Assembly: GCA_902168105.1 (NCBI GenBank)
Contig: CABHOY010000041.1
Span: forward strand, 248,001 to 312,000
Reading direction: 5' to 3'
DNA length: 64,000 nucleotides
Source of the DNA: an uncultured Flavihumibacter sp.
GTDB taxonomy: Bacteria > Bacteroidota > Bacteroidia > Chitinophagales > Chitinophagaceae
The stretch's first letter is position 1, and each line of letters starts with the position of its first letter. This document shows positions 18,182-27,994 of the stretch, one piece after another. A model generated the notes under the pieces. That model was not told the DNA's origin. It saw only the letters and a list, made by a program, of their open reading frames with translations, and did not search any database. Both the position numbers and the translations under genes were made by a program.

Positions 18182-19084
18182 TTATATAGTAGGCATACCG
18201 CCTGTTACAGCAACAGTAGCGCCAGACACATAGCTGGCTTCCTGTGAGGCCAGTAAAACATAAACAGGCGCTAATTCTGCCGGCTGACCGGGACGTTTCA
18301 TCGGTGTGTTTTCTCCGAACTTCGCCGTATGCTCTGCAGGAAAGCTGGCGGGTATCAGTGGCGTCCAGATCGGACCCGGCGCTACACAATTCACACGGAT
18401 CCCTTTTTCGCCCCACAATTGGGCCAGACTGGCCGTAAAATTCTGAATTGCACCTTTGGTCACTGTGTAAGGAATGAGTGTCGGCCGGGGCGTATAAGCA
18501 TTGACAGAAGTCGTATTGATCACGGCACTGCCCGGCTTCAGATGAGGTTCTGCCGCCTTACACAAATAAAACATCGCCGATACGTTCACCTTAAAAGTTT
18601 TTTCCCATTCTTCAGCTGAGATCTCCGACAACGATTCATGAGATATCTGAAAGGCGGCATTGTTCACGAGGATATCTAAACCGCCAAATTCCTTTACAGC
18701 CCTCTCTATCATTTCTTTACAATGTTCCTCGCTGCTGATATCTCCGGGAAAAAGAATGACCTTTCTTCCTTCTTTCTCTATATAGGCGGCTGTCTCTTTT
18801 GCATCTTCCTCTTCATTTAAATAAGAGATCAGGACGTCAGCCCCTTCCCTGGCGTAGGCAATTGCTACCGCCTTTCCTATTCCGGAGTCGCCACCCGTAA
18901 TAATAGCTTTCCGTCCTGTAAGTTTACCACTTCCTTTATAAGTGTCCTCACCGTGATCCGGTTTAGGAGACATTTTCTGTTCTGAGCCCGGCAACTCCTG
19001 TTCCTGTTTAGGAAATTCAGGTTTAGGATACTGATCGACCGGGTTAACAATAACCGTATTTTTTTCTTTTACTTCTGTTGCCAT
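18182..19084 (-). CDS. SDR-family oxidoreductase (general-stress type, YghA/YdaD-like)
   Basis: A 300-residue short-chain dehydrogenase with the roughly 45-residue N-terminal extension (PKPDHGEDTYKGSGKLTGR) typical of the stress-related YghA/YdaD/GsiB-neighbour group. The Rossmann motif TGGDSGIGKA lies near 59-68, LVNNAA near 140, the catalytic Ser in INTTSVNAY and Tyr-x-x-x-Lys in YTVTKGAIQ (about 206-210). It ends with GATVAVTGGMPTI. It uses NAD(P)H for an unknown substrate in the cytoplasm. It is monocistronic and converges on the esterase gene. Confidence 0.93.
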   Translation of the reverse strand: MATEVKEKNTVIVNPVDQYPKPEFPKQEQELPGSEQKMSPKPDHGEDTYKGSGKLTGRKAIITGGDSGIGKAVAIAYAREGADVLISYLNEEEDAKETAAYIEKEGRKVILFPGDISSEEHCKEMIERAVKEFGGLDILVNNAAFQISHESLSEISAEEWEKTFKVNVSAMFYLCKAAEPHLKPGSAVINTTSVNAYTPRPTLIPYTVTKGAIQNFTASLAQLWGEKGIRVNCVAPGPIWTPLIPASFPAEHTAKFGENTPMKRPGQPAELAPVYVLLASQEASYVSGATVAVTGGMPTI

Positions 19085-19383
19085 GATATGATGATTTAAA
19101 TGGTTTACATATGCGTTCGCTATCGCCGGACATGCGGACTTCTATATGCTTAAAATTCAGTGCCAGAATATCCCCTTCCCCGCAAGGCTATTCTGATAAC
19201 TAAAACTGTTGATCCCAGTCATCATGCATGTAACCATTTATACCCAATCAGCCAATACAAGCCGTAATTCAGTTTCATCTTTTCAACTGTTCAGATTGGC
19301 CTGGTTCACCCTCCGGTTTGTCCCGTTTGCCACCCATCGTATTAAATATCCGGATGTATGTTTGCTCTTTCAAAACCAATTGT

Positions 19384-20223
19384 ATGAAACCCAGATTTCT
19401 GGTACTCGTAATCTTCCTAATATCAACACATTTGCAAATGAATGCTCAGCAAGCACAAAACGGACACTATGCCACGGTGAATGGCCTAAAGATGTATTAT
19501 GAGATCCACGGTAAGGGCATGCCCCTGGTATTACTACATGGTGGCGGCTCCACTATTGAGTCGAACTATGGCCGCGTCCTGCCAGACCTTGCAAAAACAC
19601 ACCAGGTAATTGCTGTAGAGTTACAGGCACACGGACATACGCCTGACATTGACAGACCGCTAAGTTTTGAACAGGATGCAGATGATGTAGCAGCACTGTT
19701 GAAACAACTGCATATTGAAAAAGCGGATATTATGGGTTTCAGTAACGGGGCAACTACTTCATTGCAGATCGCTATCCGTCATCCACAACTGGTTAATAAA
19801 CTGGTGCTTGCTTCGACCCTTTACAAACGCGATGGCATGGCCGATGGTTTCTTCAAAGGCATGGAGCAAGCTACACTTGATCAGATGCCGCAGCCATTGA
19901 AAGATGCTTACCTGGAGGCCAATCCTGATCCGAAAGGACTAGACGCTATGTTTCACAGGGATGTAGCCAGAATGGTAAGCTTTAAAGATATCAGCGATGA
20001 GCTCATTAAAAATATCCAGGCGCCGGCCCTCGTTATCAATGGCGATAAAGAAGCTATAAAGGCGGAACATGCTTTTGCCTTATCACGTATATTGCCACAT
20101 GGTCAATTGACCATATTACCTGGCGGACACGGAGATTACATTGGGGAGATCTGTGCACCTGACAAGAACAGTAAAATACCGCTGCTTGTTGTTGGGATGA
20201 TCAACGAATTCCTTCAGCAATAA
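19384..20223 (+). CDS. Secreted alpha/beta hydrolase
   Basis: A 279-residue protein from ATG 19384 (MKPRFLVLVIFLISTHLQMN, a signal peptide ending NAQQ). I prefer this start because the longer frame from 19318 adds a non-signal N-terminus. The fold is standard: VLLHGGGSTIES oxyanion loop, nucleophile elbow GFSNGATTS (Ser in GFSNG), acid Asp in INGDKEA and catalytic His in LPGGHGDYI. It may act as an esterase, lactonase or peptidase in the periplasm; substrate unknown. A strong terminator follows. Confidence 0.9.
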   Translation: MKPRFLVLVIFLISTHLQMNAQQAQNGHYATVNGLKMYYEIHGKGMPLVLLHGGGSTIESNYGRVLPDLAKTHQVIAVELQAHGHTPDIDRPLSFEQDADDVAALLKQLHIEKADIMGFSNGATTSLQIAIRHPQLVNKLVLASTLYKRDGMADGFFKGMEQATLDQMPQPLKDAYLEANPDPKGLDAMFHRDVARMVSFKDISDELIKNIQAPALVINGDKEAIKAEHAFALSRILPHGQLTILPGGHGDYIGEICAPDKNSKIPLLVVGMINEFLQQ

Positions 20224-20231
20224 AAATAAGG

Positions 20232-20255
20232 AAGCCGGCAAGAAATTGCCGGCTT
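20232..20255 (+). terminator. Intrinsic terminator after the alpha/beta hydrolase
   Basis: Perfect 10-bp arms AAGCCGGCAA and TTGCCGGCTT flank a GAAA tetraloop, 8 bp after the stop codon; ATTGCG follows. Confidence 0.82.
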
Positions 20256-20440
20256 ATTGCGTGACTAGCTAAAAAAGGTCAACAATACTGTGCTTGGTAA
20301 ATGATTGTCTACCTGGGAACATTACCAATAGTCATTTTGAGGGAGCTCTTGGCGTAATTGTATCAGGGATTCATTAGCGATAATAAAAACCAACCAACTT
20401 TAATAATTTATGCTTTCTCGTCTGCCATATGACTCATCAT

Positions 20441-21568
20441 TTAGTGAAGCAATGACAAACGATATATACCATTTTCTTTTGAATACTTAAGGTCGTTTGC
20501 CCGTGCATAACGCTCGAGGAAGACCTCAACAGGCTGTTCACGATCTATAACAGCGGCTGTTCTCTTTTCACGGATCGCATCGTCAAATTCGACTTTCTCA
20601 CCGTAATACCTTGTCACTGCCTGTTCGATATCTTCTACTCCAGCATCTGGTAAATCGATCATGCGGCGTTTCCACTCCATGATAGCGCTCGTATCGGATA
20701 GCTGCGCCTGCAACCGATCATTGATATATACAGCCTCCTGGCCGGGTTTAAGATGCACGCTTTGTTGCCCTCCCTTCACATTGATGCTACCAGTTATTAA
20801 TGAGATCTGCAGGGGCTTTTCGTTATAATATGCCCTTACATTAAAACTAGTGCCCAACACCACTACGGTTTCATTGCGTAAATGAACGATGAATGGCTGG
20901 CTGGCATTTTCCTTTACATCCAGGAATGCTTCTCCGCTGAGTGAAACTTCCCGTTTCCCGTTTCCAAAACCTGTATACCAACTAAGCACGGAACCTGAGT
21001 TCATATGTACCAGTGTACCATCACTCAGTCTTATTTTATATTCTCTGCCCCAGGGCACTATCAACTTAACTACCTCATTTTTACCAACGGCCCCGGCAAT
21101 TGAAATTGTTTTATCCCCGTTATATGTAAATAACTCTTCTTCATTTATTTCACCATGCTGACCATTCAGCGCTATCACCTCATCGTCAAGATCTAACCAT
21201 ACGCTCTGTCCTTTCCCGAATAAAACTTCCGGCCTGTTATCCTGTCCGGAGAAGTAGAATACCGCAAAGAACGCACCCACCATACAGGCTGCCGCCACTG
21301 ATACTGATATAGTAAACATCCGGCGTACACGTCCCTGTGTATGCAAGCGGGCGTTTCCCAGTTCAATGATCTTTTCTGCAGAAGTGTTCCTTACCTCACT
21401 GATATCTTTCATGTTAGGTTCCAGAACCTTGTGCATATCTTCGGACAATATTCTCACATCAGAAGAACTTTTCATCAACTCCTCTAGCTCCGCACGTTCA
21501 TCGTCCGTGATTGATCCGGTTATTTCGGCAATTATGAGGGCTTCTGTTTTCAAGTTCCTTTTTTTCAT
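20441..21568 (-). CDS. FecR-family anti-sigma factor
   Basis: A 375-residue protein from ATG 21568 (MKKRNLKTEALIIAEITGS). A cytoplasmic N-terminal sigma-binding region (1-85) is followed by one membrane helix (FTISVSVAAACMVGAFFAVF, about 92-111). The periplasmic FecR domain contains GREYKIRLSDGTLVHMNSGS and VLGTSFNVRAY. A C-terminal DUF4974-like domain ends the protein (DIEQAVTRYYGEKVEFDD). It lies 10 bp after the sigma gene. It should hold the ECF sigma factor inactive until the STN domain of the divergent SusC transporter signals substrate. Confidence 0.93.
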   Translation of the reverse strand: MKKRNLKTEALIIAEITGSITDDERAELEELMKSSSDVRILSEDMHKVLEPNMKDISEVRNTSAEKIIELGNARLHTQGRVRRMFTISVSVAAACMVGAFFAVFYFSGQDNRPEVLFGKGQSVWLDLDDEVIALNGQHGEINEEELFTYNGDKTISIAGAVGKNEVVKLIVPWGREYKIRLSDGTLVHMNSGSVLSWYTGFGNGKREVSLSGEAFLDVKENASQPFIVHLRNETVVVLGTSFNVRAYYNEKPLQISLITGSINVKGGQQSVHLKPGQEAVYINDRLQAQLSDTSAIMEWKRRMIDLPDAGVEDIEQAVTRYYGEKVEFDDAIREKRTAAVIDREQPVEVFLERYARANDLKYSKENGIYRLSLLH

Positions 21569-21578
21569 GGTTATACTT

Positions 21579-22187
21579 TTATAGACAAGACTGCGACAAG
21601 AAATAGATGAAAAGAAATAAAATTTTTTTTGACGGACCTTTTCCCTTCTTTCCACTAAGTTTTGGCCTGATAGATTTCAGGACATTCTGTACCTGTGTTT
21701 TTAAGGTTGTTTCCGACACTCCGGCTTGAGCAGCTGCCTCTTTATAGCTCATCTGCCGGAAAAAGATCATTTCAAACGCCTTCCTGCTTTTTGGAGGAAC
21801 TTTCTTTAACAGTTGTTTGATCCGTAACGTCAGTTCACTGTCTTTGTCGACAGATGGCTGCAACGTCAACTCCGGTTCTGCATCTTCTGCATACTTCTGT
21901 TTCCGTAAAGCATAACTTCTATTTTTCTTAAGTTTGTTGGTGCAAAGATTATGGGTAGCGGAGATAAGATACGTCCTAAGATCACCGTGGATCTTCAGGG
22001 AAGCTCTTTTTGTCCATAACCTGATAAATAATTCCTGCATTACATCTTCCGCATCGTCCATATTTTCCAGACGGTAATAAGCATATGCTTTGACATTTGT
22101 CCTAAATAGCTCAAATATGCGGGCAAACTCTGTTTCGTCAATCTTATTGAGCCTTATAATCAGTCTAGCATTCTCTGTTTGTCGCAT
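21579..22187 (-). CDS. ECF-type RNA polymerase sigma-70 factor (FecI-like)
   Basis: A 202-residue sigma factor with region 2 (FARIFELFRTNVKAYAYYRL, then DAEDVMQELFIRLWTKR, about 18-60) and region 4 (LLKKVPPKSRKAFEMIFFRQ, then SYKEAAAQAGVSETTLKTQV, about 125-175). A basic tail follows. It is transcribed with FecR and divergently from the SusC/SusD pair at 22539-27299, which is its expected target. This is the classic FecI-FecR-TonB-transporter surface signalling arrangement of the phylum. Confidence 0.94.
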   Translation of the reverse strand: MRQTENARLIIRLNKIDETEFARIFELFRTNVKAYAYYRLENMDDAEDVMQELFIRLWTKRASLKIHGDLRTYLISATHNLCTNKLKKNRSYALRKQKYAEDAEPELTLQPSVDKDSELTLRIKQLLKKVPPKSRKAFEMIFFRQMSYKEAAAQAGVSETTLKTQVQNVLKSIRPKLSGKKGKGPSKKILFLFIYFLSQSCL

Positions 22188-22538
22188 ACCAATGGAATTC
22201 TTTCATCGTTACAAAATGTTGACGGCGCCAATTGCGTACAGCCTACCCGTGAATCTAATTGTCTTGGGATTATCATAAGATTCCGGAAGAAGGGTTTAGT
22301 CAAGGGAAAGTGTACTAAATTACTTATTATCGTTATGATAATAAAATTATAGCAACTCCAAAGACCGGTTTACATGTTATGAAAGGATTTACCACAAAGG
22401 ATCTCCGTTAATTCATATTTTTTTTCAACATAAGTAGCGCCCAAAAAAACACAACTTTGAATCATCTGCTTGGTTAATAAATATTGTCTACCCGCGGGGA
22501 GCAATACCAACGTATTAAAAAAAACTTACACTAGCTAT
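22188..22538. promoter_or_regulatory. Divergent promoter region between sigma/FecR and SusC/SusD
   Basis: This interval separates the sigma gene from the preferred SusC start. A symmetric element TTATTATC-GTTAT-GATAATAA (22324-22344) with perfect 8-bp arms sits near the middle. A TTTG at 22456-22459 is followed by a TATTG near 22487, but spacing and match to the -33/-7 consensus are poor. An ECF-dependent promoter is expected here. Confidence 0.45.
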
Positions 22539-25500
22539 ATGCAACTTTTTAAGAGGCATGCCACCATATTATTCCTCATGCTATTATCTCAGTTGTTATT
22601 ATATTTTCCCACTGAAGTAATTGCGCAGCAACCATCATCCCAATCTGCTGTACTGGTTACTTTATCTTTAGACAATACTCCATTATACATCATATTTGAC
22701 CACATCAAGAAACAAACAGGGCTCTATCTCTTTTACTCTAAAAACGACCTTGCTGACGAGGAGATATATGATGTACACGCGCTCAATGAACCGATAGAAA
22801 CGCTCATCAACCGCCTTGTGAGTAAGAAAGGCTTTTCCTGCAGGTTGGAAGGCAATACGATACTTATCAATAAGGCCCCCCGGCAGCCAGTTACCGGTCC
22901 CGCCACAACGGAACCTGCCACCGTCACCACCGACAAAAGAATATACCGCTTACGGGGACAGGTGAAAGACAGTTCAGGGACGCCATTACCAGGTGCTACT
23001 ATCTGGATAAAAGGGACCGACAGAAGGTACAGTTCCAAGGAAGACGGCGCATTCTTCCTTTCGACCACTGCTCCCCATCCTGTACTGCAGATAAGCTACA
23101 CCGGTTATGCTACACAGGAATACCATGTTCCGGACCCGGACGCCGACGTCCACGTTACACTCAATCAATCTCCCAGCCACCTTGATGAAACGATCATCAT
23201 TGCTTATGGCACGACGTCAAAAAGATTGAATACGGGGAATGTTGCAAGTGTAACGGCTGCCGATATAGAAAAATATCCCGTAGCGAATCCTCTCCTCGCG
23301 CTTCAGGGCCGGGTGCCCGGTTTAACTGTCTACCAGTCCAGTGGTGCACCAGGTACTCCTCTTGATATCCGTCTTAGGGTACAGAACTCATTTCTAAGCA
23401 ACAATTCGCCGCTTATTGTCATTGACGGTATTCCAATCCCTACCGGCAATCAGCGCATCAATTTGCTAACCTCTGATCCTAATGGTAGTGTCGGATTGCT
23501 TTCCAGTCTTAATAACATGGATATAGCAAGTATTGAGGTTCTGAAGGACGCAGATGCCACTGCCATCTATGGTAGTCGTGGTGGGAATGGGGTTATCCAG
23601 ATCACTACCAAAAAAGGAACAGCGGGTAAGATAAAGGTCACTGCTGATTATATGCAGGGTTTCAGTCAGATCAGCAGAAAGCTTTCATTACTTAACACAC
23701 AACAATACCTCGAAGTCAGACGCGAAGCCTTCAGAAATGACAACATCACGCCAAATAACGACCCTGGTACCCCCGGTTATGCCTTTGATATTTACTCCTG
23801 GGATACAACCCGGTATACTGACTGGCAAAAATGGTTGGTAGGAAATACTGCCCCTGTTACAAGGGCAAACATATTTCTGTCAGGTGGTAATGCGACCACG
23901 CAATTAATGATGAGCGCAGGCTATTATCGGGAGGGCACTGTATATCCTTCCGAGATGTCTTTTCTCAGAGGTACCACTAGTCTATCCCTGAATCACAGAT
24001 CGGTAGATGGTAAATTCAAGCTGGGAATGTATTATAACTATGCCAAAGACAGGAATGGCATGTTCAACGGACAGTTGTCACCGATCCTACTTCCACCAAA
24101 TGCACCAAATGTATATGATGCTAATCATCAGCTTGTCTGGATCGAAGGAAAAGAGCCATTCCGGAATCCCGCTGCGGAATTTCTTAAACGTTATACACAT
24201 AAAAAAGAAAATCAGCTCCTTAATCTGCATGCAACATATTCTATCCTGGATAACCTCTGGATTAAACTAAACCTGGGATATAATAGTACGGACGCTGCTG
24301 AAAATCAAATCATTCCCAAAGCCTCCCTGAACCCCTATCTGGTAGATGTCTTAACCGGCACCGCCTCTTTTGGTAATAATAACTTCAAAAGTTACCTGGT
24401 CGAACCCCAGGCAGAATATCGCCGCGGGCTTGGAGACGGTGAACTCTCGGTCATGGCGGGAGCATCATATCAGTACACAACCAACAATACCTTTTCCATT
24501 ACGGGTACAGGTTATACAAATGATGCGTTGCTTTACTCAATCGACGGAGCAGGTGTCATATCCAGCAAACAGACTAACCGCATCGAGTACAAATATGGTG
24601 CAGTGTTTGGCAGGGCGACCTATAAGCTCAGAAACCGGTATATCGTTAATTTATCTGGACGACGGGATGGAAGTAGCAAATTCAGTCCCGAAAACCGCTA
24701 TAGTAATTTCGGTGCCATTGGTGCGGCGTGGATCTTCTCAGAAGAACCATTTATAAAGTCATCGATTCCATTCCTCAGCTTTGGAAAACTACGATCAAGT
24801 TTTGGTGTTACCGGTAACGATCAGATAGCCGACTATAAATATCTCGATACATGGTCACCTTCTCTTAATCCCTATCAGGGCATAACACCGATGTCTCCCG
24901 AAGTGCTTTATAACCCCGATTACAATTGGGAAAGGACTAAAAAACTGGAAATAGCATTCGAACTCGAATTTTTCAAAGACAGACTGGTGGCATCCATCGC
25001 CCACTTCCGGAACAGAAGCGACAACCAGCTGGTAGAATATAGATTACCATTTCAGACAGGCTTTGGTAGCATTTTAAAAAACTTTGATGCGCTGGTTCAG
25101 AGCAGTGGGTGGGAATTTACATTCAGTGGCGACATCCTAAAAACAAAGTCTCTCATATTCAATGCCGCAGCCAATTTCAGCGTTCCTAGAAACAGGTTAC
25201 TCCGTTTCACCAACCTAGCCGGTTCTTCGTATAACAGCAAATATATTATAGGTGAATCACTCAATGTGCTTAATAAATTTCGGTCTACAGGAGTTTCCGC
25301 CGAAAATGGACTTTTCCAGTTGACTGATTCAGATGGAGATGGCCGCTATAATGATGCAGACTATAAGATTATAGGAACTCTTGATCCGAAATACCATGGC
25401 GGCATTCAACTGAATCTGCGATACAAACACCTCAACGTTTCAGTCTCAGGAGATTTTAGAAAGCAGCTGGTTCCTAATTCGCTTTCCAGTACTTACCTAA

Positions 25501-25880
25501 ATAATTTATTCCCCGGATTACCAGGCAATCAGCTAGATCTGATACTTGATCGCTGGCAACAAAAGGGAGATAAGGCAAAGTATCCCCGATATTCGATAAA
25601 ACCAACAGGGGAAGTGTATTCCAATAAAGCCAATATTCTATTATCCGATGAAGCTTTTTCTGATGGCAGCTTTTTCAAGTGCAGGAACGTCGCAATTACT
25701 TATACGCTGAATATCGGCCAGCATAAAGAAACAGCTATCACAAAAATAACTTTCTTCGGCAATGCACAAAATCTTTTTACCATCACCGGTTACAAAGAGG
25801 GAGATCCTGAAACTGCCGGCGTTTTCTCATTAGCAACACTCATGACTATAACAAGTGGAATGCGGTTTTCCTTACGATGA
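22539..25880 (+). CDS. SusC-family TonB-dependent transporter with STN signalling domain
   Basis: A protein of about 1113 residues from ATG 22539 (MQLFKRHATILFLMLLSQLL), chosen because it begins a normal signal peptide; an in-frame ATG at 22470 would add 23 residues. After the signal lies an STN (secretin/TonB N-terminal) domain (LSLDNTPLYIIFDHIKKQTG, about 45-120), then a CarboxypepD-like domain (YRLRGQVKDSSGTPLPGATI), TonB box and plug (LKDADATAIYGSRGGNGV), and the barrel. The STN domain is the part that contacts FecR, so this transporter should control its own expression through the divergent sigma factor. Confidence 0.94.
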   Translation: MQLFKRHATILFLMLLSQLLLYFPTEVIAQQPSSQSAVLVTLSLDNTPLYIIFDHIKKQTGLYLFYSKNDLADEEIYDVHALNEPIETLINRLVSKKGFSCRLEGNTILINKAPRQPVTGPATTEPATVTTDKRIYRLRGQVKDSSGTPLPGATIWIKGTDRRYSSKEDGAFFLSTTAPHPVLQISYTGYATQEYHVPDPDADVHVTLNQSPSHLDETIIIAYGTTSKRLNTGNVASVTAADIEKYPVANPLLALQGRVPGLTVYQSSGAPGTPLDIRLRVQNSFLSNNSPLIVIDGIPIPTGNQRINLLTSDPNGSVGLLSSLNNMDIASIEVLKDADATAIYGSRGGNGVIQITTKKGTAGKIKVTADYMQGFSQISRKLSLLNTQQYLEVRREAFRNDNITPNNDPGTPGYAFDIYSWDTTRYTDWQKWLVGNTAPVTRANIFLSGGNATTQLMMSAGYYREGTVYPSEMSFLRGTTSLSLNHRSVDGKFKLGMYYNYAKDRNGMFNGQLSPILLPPNAPNVYDANHQLVWIEGKEPFRNPAAEFLKRYTHKKENQLLNLHATYSILDNLWIKLNLGYNSTDAAENQIIPKASLNPYLVDVLTGTASFGNNNFKSYLVEPQAEYRRGLGDGELSVMAGASYQYTTNNTFSITGTGYTNDALLYSIDGAGVISSKQTNRIEYKYGAVFGRATYKLRNRYIVNLSGRRDGSSKFSPENRYSNFGAIGAAWIFSEEPFIKSSIPFLSFGKLRSSFGVTGNDQIADYKYLDTWSPSLNPYQGITPMSPEVLYNPDYNWERTKKLEIAFELEFFKDRLVASIAHFRNRSDNQLVEYRLPFQTGFGSILKNFDALVQSSGWEFTFSGDILKTKSLIFNAAANFSVPRNRLLRFTNLAGSSYNSKYIIGESLNVLNKFRSTGVSAENGLFQLTDSDGDGRYNDADYKIIGTLDPKYHGGIQLNLRYKHLNVSVSGDFRKQLVPNSLSSTYLNNLFPGLPGNQLDLILDRWQQKGDKAKYPRYSIKPTGEVYSNKANILLSDEAFSDGSFFKCRNVAITYTLNIGQHKETAITKITFFGNAQNLFTITGYKEGDPETAGVFSLATLMTITSGMRFSLR

Positions 25881-25895
25881 TTTAAATGCAGAAAT

Positions 25896-27299
25896 ATGCG
25901 AAATACATTTATTAGTTGTACCGCCAAACAATTTCTATTAATTGCAGCTATCAGCTATTGTTCGTCCAGCTGCAATAAAATACTTAATGTTGATAATCCA
26001 ACTGACAAAATTGTAGGCAACGACTTGTTTAAAGATAAAGAATCAGCAGAATCAGCTATTTTAGGGATTTACTCTGCAATTTCCGATAACTCCAATATCT
26101 TCGCAGGTGCTATCACTTTCTATACTGCTATATATGGAGATGAGGCCGTTTATACAGGACAAGCCATTTCCAGCCTTGAATTCTACCAGGGCGCCATCTC
26201 GCCCACCAATTCCTTTATTGAGACTAACTTCTGGGCAACGACCTATCGCCTCGTTTATCAAATCAACGTGTCCCTCGAAAAATTGGAAAGCAGCAAAACA
26301 TTGCCCCTCGCTACCAAAAACCAACTAAGCGGCGAGTGTAAATTCCTAAGGGCATTTATTTACTTTCATATGATTCAGCTGTTCGGAGAAGTACCACTTA
26401 TCACTGGCACAGACTACAGGTTAAACGAAAATATGGGGAGAACCCTTACATCATCTATCAAAGATCTTATCGAGGCGGACCTGCTTAGCGCCAAAGAACT
26501 GCTTACAGCTACCTATCCCGGAAATGAAAAGGTAAGAGCCAATAAATGGGCAGCTGCGGCTCTTTTAGCGCGACATTACCTATATCAGCAGTTGTGGTCG
26601 AAAGCAGAGAAAGAAGCGTCGGAAATTATCAATACGGGCCTTTACCGGCTCACTGCACCCAATGACGTTTTTTTAGCAAACAGCTCCGAAGCCATATTTC
26701 AGATACAACCTGTACGACCTGGATATAATACAATGGAAGGCAATATGTTTATTCCAGCAGAATCAGCAAGGCCCTCCTATGCATTGACAACATCCCTGAT
26801 CAATGCTTTTGAAGCAAATGACAAACGATGGTCAGCATGGGTAAAAAGTAAGGAGATAAATGGAACCACCTATTATTATCCTTTTAAGTATAAGAAAAAG
26901 ATTGACTTCTCACCTAACTTTAGTCTGACAGAATACAGTATGATATCCCGCCTTAGTGAAGTATTGTTGATTCGTGCGGAAAGCCGTGTATATATAGATC
27001 TTCTGCCTGATGCTGTTGCCGATCTCGATGCCATCAGGCAGCGCGCTGGTCTGCCACTGATCAGTATCACCGATCCTGACATAACCGGTATTGAGCTAGT
27101 TGAAAAGATACAACAAGAAAGAAGAATCGAATTTTTTATAGAATGCGGACACCGTTGGTTTGATCTTAAAAGAACAGGCAAAGCATATATAACATTGCTG
27201 ACTATTAAACCTAACTGGAAAGTGGAAAACGGTTTATGGCCTATACCACAGGCGCAAATATCACTAAATCCGAATCTTGACCAGAACCCAGGATATTAA
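25896..27299 (+). CDS. SusD/RagB-family lipoprotein
   Basis: A 467-residue SusD protein with lipoprotein signal ending YCSSSC (Cys about 26). SusD signatures include LSGECKFLRAFIYFHMIQLF, AEKEASEIINTGLYRLT, SEVLLIRAESRVY, ERRIEFFIECGHRWFDLKR and the closing PIPQAQISLNPNLDQNPGY. It is shorter than the sugar-locus SusD proteins in this window (615 and 640 aa), as is common for sigma/FecR-linked pairs. It starts 15 bp after the SusC stop. No degradative enzyme follows, so the ligand may be a peptide, glycoprotein fragment or other small molecule. Confidence 0.93.
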   Translation: MRNTFISCTAKQFLLIAAISYCSSSCNKILNVDNPTDKIVGNDLFKDKESAESAILGIYSAISDNSNIFAGAITFYTAIYGDEAVYTGQAISSLEFYQGAISPTNSFIETNFWATTYRLVYQINVSLEKLESSKTLPLATKNQLSGECKFLRAFIYFHMIQLFGEVPLITGTDYRLNENMGRTLTSSIKDLIEADLLSAKELLTATYPGNEKVRANKWAAAALLARHYLYQQLWSKAEKEASEIINTGLYRLTAPNDVFLANSSEAIFQIQPVRPGYNTMEGNMFIPAESARPSYALTTSLINAFEANDKRWSAWVKSKEINGTTYYYPFKYKKKIDFSPNFSLTEYSMISRLSEVLLIRAESRVYIDLLPDAVADLDAIRQRAGLPLISITDPDITGIELVEKIQQERRIEFFIECGHRWFDLKRTGKAYITLLTIKPNWKVENGLWPIPQAQISLNPNLDQNPGY

Positions 27300-27325
27300 T
27301 TAATCTAACGAATACACGAAAACAA

Positions 27326-27356
27326 AACAACACCAGGTTATTGCCCCGGTGTCGTT
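27326..27356 (-). terminator. Terminator between the SusD gene and the DUF6520-like gene
   Basis: On the minus strand a 9-bp stem (AACGACACC with GGTGTTGTT, one mismatch) encloses a GC-rich loop, followed by a T-rich TTGTTTT tract. It mainly suits the leftward small gene and may also stop the rightward SusD transcript. Confidence 0.6.
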
Positions 27357-27369
27357 CTGATCACCTCCT

Positions 27370-27624
27370 TCAAAAACTGGGATACTCGCCAGTAGTGTAG
27401 ATATAAGTAGCACCTTGTGCTCGAAGACAAACCGTGGGTTGAGAACCCGAACAGAGTGTTTGTGCCTGCGACTGCGTTTGATTTACAAGGACGAGGTTAT
27501 CATCCCAATCTAACCAATTGTACTTAATATCAGCAGAAGAGTTGCCAGAAATACTAGATGCCACAGCGCCGCCAGTTCCTGCTACAGCGGCCAGGATTGC
27601 AAAGAGAAGTTTGATTTTTTTCAT
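27370..27624 (-). CDS. Small exported protein, DUF6520-like (84 aa)
   Basis: An 84-residue peptide starting MKKIKLLFAILAAVAGTGGA, a signal peptide with cleavage near AVAS. The mature part is about 60 residues, polar, with two cysteines (TLCSGSQPTVCL) and an aromatic tail. This matches small Bacteroidota proteins annotated DUF6520, which are often found beside MauE/DoxX-type membrane proteins, as here. The two cysteines and that neighbour hint at periplasmic disulfide formation. Function unknown. Confidence 0.72.
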   Translation of the reverse strand: MKKIKLLFAILAAVAGTGGAVASSISGNSSADIKYNWLDWDDNLVLVNQTQSQAQTLCSGSQPTVCLRAQGATYIYTTGEYPSF

Positions 27625-27994
27625 ACGATTGCTTATTTGTAATTGAGGATTGAAGAGTTATTTTGAAACTGACCGGCGCTACAGAACGCAGCACCGATTC
27701 ATGATGTGCAATCAATTTTTCTCTCTACTGATTTAAAGGTATAAGTCCCCCATAATGCTAACTGAAGACCCAATTAGCTAGTCAAATTTTAAAACTCATG
27801 GTCAGGGGAAATCGCGCACCGGATTCGTTTTCCGGTGCAATGCAACCTTTACAATCAATGCAATTAAATTTGTCCCGTAAACGTACCTGTCAAAGTATAA
27901 ATGTCAATTTTATTGTCCCATTACGTAAGCGATTACTCTTCGTTACTTGTCATATCAACAAGCATTATTCAAATAATGTTTTGCGTTCTTTAAA
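27625..27994. other. Intergenic region between DUF6520-like and MauE-like genes
   Basis: These 370 bases hold no ORF that I would support. A leftward promoter for the small exported protein is likely: the minus strand reads TATACTTTG near 27900, close to the phylum's -7 element. No other structure seen. Confidence 0.45.

Noticed and set aside
22470..22538. ATG 22470 as the start of the STN-type SusC gene
   Set aside because: The added 23 residues precede a normal signal peptide and would disrupt it; ATG 22539 fits better.
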